A stretch of 7,444 bases of DNA from JBBTSQ01 sp039795895 (GTDB lineage Bacteria > Patescibacteriota > Minisyncoccia > Phycocordibacterales > JBAYGS01), in contig JBDKKW010000026.1 of assembly GCA_039795895.1 (NCBI GenBank), positions 1 through 7,444 on the forward strand. The letters are read 5' to 3'. The notes beneath the pieces are model-generated. The model was not told the origin of the DNA and ran no database searches. It saw nothing but the letters and a program-made list of their open reading frames with translations. The position numbers were made by a program, and so were the translations under genes. Below, piece by piece: positions 5,149 to 7,444 of the stretch. Numbering within the stretch: position 1 is the first letter of the stretch; the number at the start of each line of letters is the position of its first letter.

Positions 5149-5916
5149 ATGGAAAAGGGAATCATCAAGTCCTTCAACGAAACTTCACGCGAAGGCACGG
5201 TGCTCGCCGACAACGGCAACAAGCTCACCTTCTCGATGAAGGGGTGCAACAAGATCGTCGCTGGGGCCCTCACTCCCGAGTTCTATGGCCACTTCGGTGC
5301 CGTCCCCAAGATTGGCGACAAAATTCGTTTTGTCCGCCGTTTCGGTAACGTCGCCTTCACCTGGGGATATGAGGCCTACTTCGCAAAGGCGGAGCAGGAA
5401 ATCGCCAACCGCCCTATCTATCGGGTGATGGCGAAGAATCGCTTCGACGGCCAGATGATGGCCGGCGACCGTCGCCTCGAAGAGGTGGTGCGTGGCACGG
5501 TGCAGGCCATCGAGGCAGAGTATCCGCGCCTCTTGGTCGGTGACCGTCTGGCGCCGGTTTACACGGTGCTCAAGTGCCGGGCCGAGCAGTCCTGGCAGGT
5601 GTGCGCTGATGGTGGTGTCTGGCTCGAGTGTCAGGATCCTCGGAGGAAGCCGTTTGGCTTGCTTTACCGGGTCATGCGCTTCGACGGCGCCAAGTCGGTG
5701 GAACTCGGTCGGGGCACTCCCTATGAGCTCCAGATGCAGTCGGCTCGCGGGTCGGAGGGTGACAAGTTTGCTCAGACCGATATCGGTGAGGGTAAGGGCT
5801 ACACCTACTTCCTGCTCAAAAAGGAATCGGAGTGGAAGGAGGTTGGCGACCCCCGCCCGGAGCCGAAGGTCAAGTGCGCGATGCCGAAAGTGCTCCGCAA
5901 CACGGTCCTTGCCTAG
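5149..5916 (+). CDS. Orphan protein with cold-shock-like N-terminal domain
   Basis: The product has 255 residues. Residues 3-78 resemble a cold-shock / OB-fold domain: GIIKSFNETSREGTVLADNG parallels the opening of CspA-type proteins and GDKIRFVRRFGNVAF the later strands. The aromatic RNP1 residues are not kept, so nucleic-acid binding is uncertain. Two segments share YRVM followed by RFDG (91-101 and 173-180), hinting at an internal duplication. Residues 172-230 (LYRVMRFDG, then TDIGEGKGYTYFLLK) resemble the end of a fibronectin type III fold. No signal peptide or membrane helix is visible. Start choice rests on GAAAGG 10 nt upstream. It is monocistronic, with its own promoter (5017) and two terminators. 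It is much more GC-rich than pyruvate kinase: 72% in 5461-5520 against 45% in 3901-3960. Function unknown; a regulatory or RNA-binding role is only a guess. Confidence 0.82.
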   Translation: MEKGIIKSFNETSREGTVLADNGNKLTFSMKGCNKIVAGALTPEFYGHFGAVPKIGDKIRFVRRFGNVAFTWGYEAYFAKAEQEIANRPIYRVMAKNRFDGQMMAGDRRLEEVVRGTVQAIEAEYPRLLVGDRLAPVYTVLKCRAEQSWQVCADGGVWLECQDPRRKPFGLLYRVMRFDGAKSVELGRGTPYELQMQSARGSEGDKFAQTDIGEGKGYTYFLLKKESEWKEVGDPRPEPKVKCAMPKVLRNTVLA

Positions 5917-5946
5917 CCGATGAAGTTCAGTTCTGTATGCTTATGT

Positions 5947-5982
5947 GCCTCTTGGGTCCCAATCCCAAGAGGCTTTCTTTTT
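5947..5982 (+). terminator. Intrinsic terminator of the cold-shock-like gene
   Basis: A perfect 10-bp stem, GCCTCTTGGG / CCCAAGAGGC, with a 7-nt loop is followed by TTTCTTTTT. It starts 30 nt after the stop codon. Confidence 0.92.
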
Positions 5983-5983
5983 A

Positions 5984-6020
5984 CCCCGGCATCAATATCC
6001 TTTGATGCCGGGGCTATTTT
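5984..6020 (+). terminator. Second, tandem terminator-like hairpin
   Basis: A perfect 12-bp stem, CCCCGGCATCAA / TTGATGCCGGGG, with a 6-nt loop is followed by a looser T-rich tract (CTATTTTATTATT). It directly follows the first terminator and would block any read-through into the next cassette. Confidence 0.75.
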
Positions 6021-6049
6021 ATTATTGTGATATTTGGATATTTGAGTGC

Positions 6050-6078
6050 TTGACTTTATATCCTATATATGCTAATAT
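6050..6078 (+). promoter_or_regulatory. Strong promoter of the 230-residue orphan gene
   Basis: TTGACT (6050-6055), 17 nt, then TAATAT (6073-6078) preceded by TGC form an extended -10. It closely matches the promoters at 1454 and 5017. It predicts a leader of about 95 nt with a hairpin AAGTGC-CTGTA-GCACTT in its first part. Confidence 0.82.
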
Positions 6079-6148
6079 ACACACCAGAATGGTTCCCGAA
6101 GTGCCTGTAGCACTTTGGCCTAAAAACCTATCAAACAAACCAACAGTA

Positions 6149-6171
6149 GAGCCTTATAGGCTCGGAAAGGA
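6149..6171 (+). promoter_or_regulatory. Hairpin abutting the ribosome binding site
   Basis: GAGCC-TTATA-GGCTC (6149-6163) ends directly before GGAAAGGA (6164-6171), which is 6 nt from ATG 6178 and touches the in-frame ATG 6172. This spacing decides the start at 6178. A hairpin just before the ribosome site is also seen at 1744-1759. Confidence 0.6.
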
Positions 6172-6177
6172 ATGCAG

Positions 6178-6870
6178 ATGAAGACGAAATTGAATGACAT
6201 CATGGATACTCAGGCGTGGGAGATCTACCTCGCCAATCGTTGGCAGAATTTTCTGCCGATGATTACGTTGTGGCACATTTTCCAGATCCTGAAGCACACA
6301 ATTACACTTCCGGAACTCAACCTGCTTATCTCGGCCGATGGGCAACCCGTCGACTGCGGGAAAGCGGGGAAGTGGATTCCGTGGAAGTATGTGGTGCTCT
6401 CGCCGGGGTTGCTCGAAGACCTCCGCAAGCTCGGCACACTCCAGGCGATGGAGAACAGTGGTCGGCTTGACCGTCATCGACACGGGTGCTTCAAGATCGT
6501 CGGCAGTGAGGTGGTCTTCATGCACGGCACTCCCTACTATCGGAATACACCGAAGGGTTACAAGCCCGAGGTTGTCGATGGTGATCGTGCGATCGATCCC
6601 AAGCTCGAGGTGGGTTTTTGGGTGGTCAACACCCATACGCAGATCGGGCGCCACATCATCGACACCAAGGAGTGGCCGATGACGCAACAGACTGCTGTTG
6701 CGAAGCGGTTCAATCCGAAGCCTGTTCATCAGGATCGTCCGAAGCATCCGGTGCGTCGCCAAGATCAGCCGTTCTTTGTGAAGCGGTTCCATGAGTCGAA
6801 GGCAATCCTCCAGGTTGGTGTAGCCTCTACTCCCGCAGCACTGCAGGAACTGGAAGTCGCCTTCGGATGA
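6178..6870 (+). CDS. Hypothetical 230-residue protein, unrecognised family
   Basis: I cannot assign a family. The N-terminal 45 residues look helical and aromatic (WEIYLANRWQNFLPMITLWHIFQIL), followed by a mixed region with WIPWKYVVLSPGLLEDLRKL (66-85), which may be a small helical or winged-helix-like fold. The segment at about 104-152 looks beta-rich (CFKIVGSEVVFMHGTPYY, then EVGFWVVNT). Residues 172-208 form a basic, His/Pro-rich, probably flexible linker (KRFNPKPVHQDRPKHPVRR) before a short C-terminal tail. No signal peptide, membrane span or clear catalytic motif is visible; the basic linker could contact nucleic acid. The GC content is raised (58% in 6361-6420). The gene is monocistronic between a strong promoter (6050) and a strong terminator (6890), in the same cassette style as its upstream neighbour. 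It ends in TGA. Confidence 0.8.
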   Translation: MKTKLNDIMDTQAWEIYLANRWQNFLPMITLWHIFQILKHTITLPELNLLISADGQPVDCGKAGKWIPWKYVVLSPGLLEDLRKLGTLQAMENSGRLDRHRHGCFKIVGSEVVFMHGTPYYRNTPKGYKPEVVDGDRAIDPKLEVGFWVVNTHTQIGRHIIDTKEWPMTQQTAVAKRFNPKPVHQDRPKHPVRRQDQPFFVKRFHESKAILQVGVASTPAALQELEVAFG

Positions 6871-6889
6871 GTTTGATGGTGGTTACGAG

Positions 6890-6918
6890 ACCCGAGCGTG
6901 AAAGCGCTCGGGTTTTTT
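6890..6918 (+). terminator. Intrinsic terminator of the 230-residue orphan gene
   Basis: A perfect 9-bp stem, ACCCGAGCG / CGCTCGGGT, with the 6-nt loop TGAAAG runs into a T6 tract, 19 nt after the stop codon. Confidence 0.92.
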
Positions 6919-6924
6919 CTTTCG

Positions 6925-6967
6925 CAATTTTCCCCACAGCAATTCTGATTGTGTGGATGGAAAATTG
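6925..6967. repeat. Long hairpin between two terminators
   Basis: CAATTTTCC / GGAAAATTG (9 bp) continues through CCACA / TGTGG and CAAT / ATTG to a TCTG loop, with small bulges; about 18 pairs in all. It has no T-run. Its role is unknown; it is comparable in size to the hairpin at 4930-4973. Confidence 0.55.
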
Positions 6968-6970
6968 AGG

Positions 6971-7011
6971 ACCCAGCATCTTTTGCCAAAGGTGCTGGGT
7001 TTTGTCTTTTT
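6971..7011 (+). terminator. Second terminator upstream of murD
   Basis: ACCCAGCA / TGCTGGGT, extended by a T-G pair and CTTT / AAAG around a TGCC loop, makes a 13-bp stem followed by TTTGTCTTTTT. It isolates murD from the upstream cassette and partly overlaps the region where the murD -35 box should lie. Confidence 0.82.
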
Positions 7012-7028
7012 CCTAGGTCTGGTATGCT
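7002..7028 (+). promoter_or_regulatory. Candidate promoter giving a leaderless murD transcript
   Basis: A -10-like TATGCT (7023-7028) lies only 9 nt before ATG 7038, with a TTGTCT -35-like box 15 nt upstream of it. If used, transcription would start at or within a few bases of the ATG. No purine-rich ribosome site precedes this gene. The -35 match and spacing are mediocre. Confidence 0.4.
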
Positions 7029-7037
7029 TGAGTGGCT

Positions 7038-7444
7038 ATGGCAGAAATGGATTATAAAACTTTTTTTAAGGGCAAGAAAATCACACTCATGGGACTTGGT
7101 GTTCTTGGGCGTGGTGCAGGTGACGCGAAGTTTTTGGCTGAGTGCGGAGCGGAGTTGATTGTCACTGATTTGAAAACGAAAGAGCAACTTGCATCATCTT
7201 TGTCCGAATTGGATTCGTATAAAAACATTACCTTCGTCTTGGGTGAACATCGGCTACAGGATTTCGATGGGAGAGATTTGATTATTAAAGGCGCGGGAGT
7301 GCCATTGGATTCGGTGCATATTGCGCACGCTAGAAAGTGTGGGGTCCCGATTGAGATGAGTACTGCTTTGTTTGCGAGACTTTCCGAGGTGACGATCGTG
7401 GGTATTACCGGCACGCGAGGCAAGACGACTACAACCCATTTGAT
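7038..7444 (+). CDS. murD: UDP-N-acetylmuramoylalanine--D-glutamate ligase (MurD-like), 3'-truncated by the window edge
   Basis: MurD adds D-glutamate to UDP-MurNAc-L-alanine with ATP in the cytoplasm, an early step of peptidoglycan synthesis. The 135 residues present cover the N-terminal Rossmann-like UDP-binding domain, with the glycine-rich turn KITLMGLGVLGRGAG near residues 14-28 and IVTDLKTKEQL. Next comes LIIKGAGVPLDS, matching the family's conserved segment before the ATPase domain. GITGTRGKTTTTH (122-134) is the Mur ligase P-loop, with K129; Arg replaces the common Asn of GTNGK. The N-terminal pattern favours MurD over MurC, E or F. ATG 7038 is chosen as the first in-frame start; ATG 7047 is an alternative. 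The gene follows two terminators and has no ribosome site, so it probably starts a new transcript and possibly a cell-wall operon beyond the window. Confidence 0.88.
   Translation, partial: MAEMDYKTFFKGKKITLMGLGVLGRGAGDAKFLAECGAELIVTDLKTKEQLASSLSELDSYKNITFVLGEHRLQDFDGRDLIIKGAGVPLDSVHIAHARKCGVPIEMSTALFARLSEVTIVGITGTRGKTTTTHL

Noticed and set aside
5492..5923. 143-residue frame inside the cold-shock-like gene
   Set aside because: Its Arg/Ser-rich composition is typical of an out-of-frame reading of GC-rich coding sequence.
6154..6792. 212-residue minus-strand frame opposite the 230-residue orphan gene
   Set aside because: The plus-strand gene has a promoter, ribosome site and terminator that match its ends; the minus frame has none.

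Overview
The window looks like a chromosomal fragment of a Patescibacteria / Candidate Phyla Radiation bacterium, most likely Parcubacteria-like (OD1). The evidence is a very divergent 16S rRNA gene: it has unusual bases at normally invariant core positions, balanced by compensatory changes, and an expansion inside helix 40. Other support comes from short self-contained transcription units, many genes without known homologues, and a MurD-type ligase with a TRGKT P-loop. Genes end in TAA, TAG or TGA, so the recoded UGA of Gracilibacteria/Absconditabacteria is not indicated. The taxon is an inference from memory of families; no search was run.

Layout. Positions 1-1196 hold the 3' three quarters of a 16S rRNA gene (about E. 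coli position 412 to the end). It is followed by a structured trailer and an intrinsic terminator (1386-1413), with no 23S in the 6.2 kb that follows. Positions 1454-2095 are a two-gene unit for small single-span membrane proteins of unknown function, with a strong promoter and terminator. A tRNA-Ile(GAU) lies on the minus strand at 2132-2204. Positions 2383-3139 carry an unknown 200-residue protein with a cysteine-rich C-terminus. Positions 3277-4787 carry pyruvate kinase, preceded by a cluster of inverted repeats and a terminator-like leader hairpin. Positions 5017-6020 and 6050-6918 are two monocistronic cassettes of GC-rich orphan genes: one with a cold-shock-like N-terminus and a possible Fn3-like C-terminus, the other unrecognised. 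The window ends inside a murD-like gene (7038 onward), possibly transcribed as a leaderless mRNA.

How the parts relate. Only pyruvate kinase (glycolysis, ATP generation) and MurD (peptidoglycan precursor synthesis) have clear functions, and they do not form an operon. Three promoters (1454, 5017, 6050) share almost the same plan: TGCTTGAC, a 17-nt spacer and an extended TGN -10 box. All three drive orphan genes.

The most notable signal concerns translation. The 16S 3' tail lacks the anti-Shine-Dalgarno core CCUCC and reads UUUCA at that position, yet five of the seven protein genes carry GAAAG(G/A) 6-10 nt before the start codon. The 16S also holds a roughly 107-nt insertion in the helix 40 loop, made of heptad repeats that fold back on themselves between two tight hairpins.
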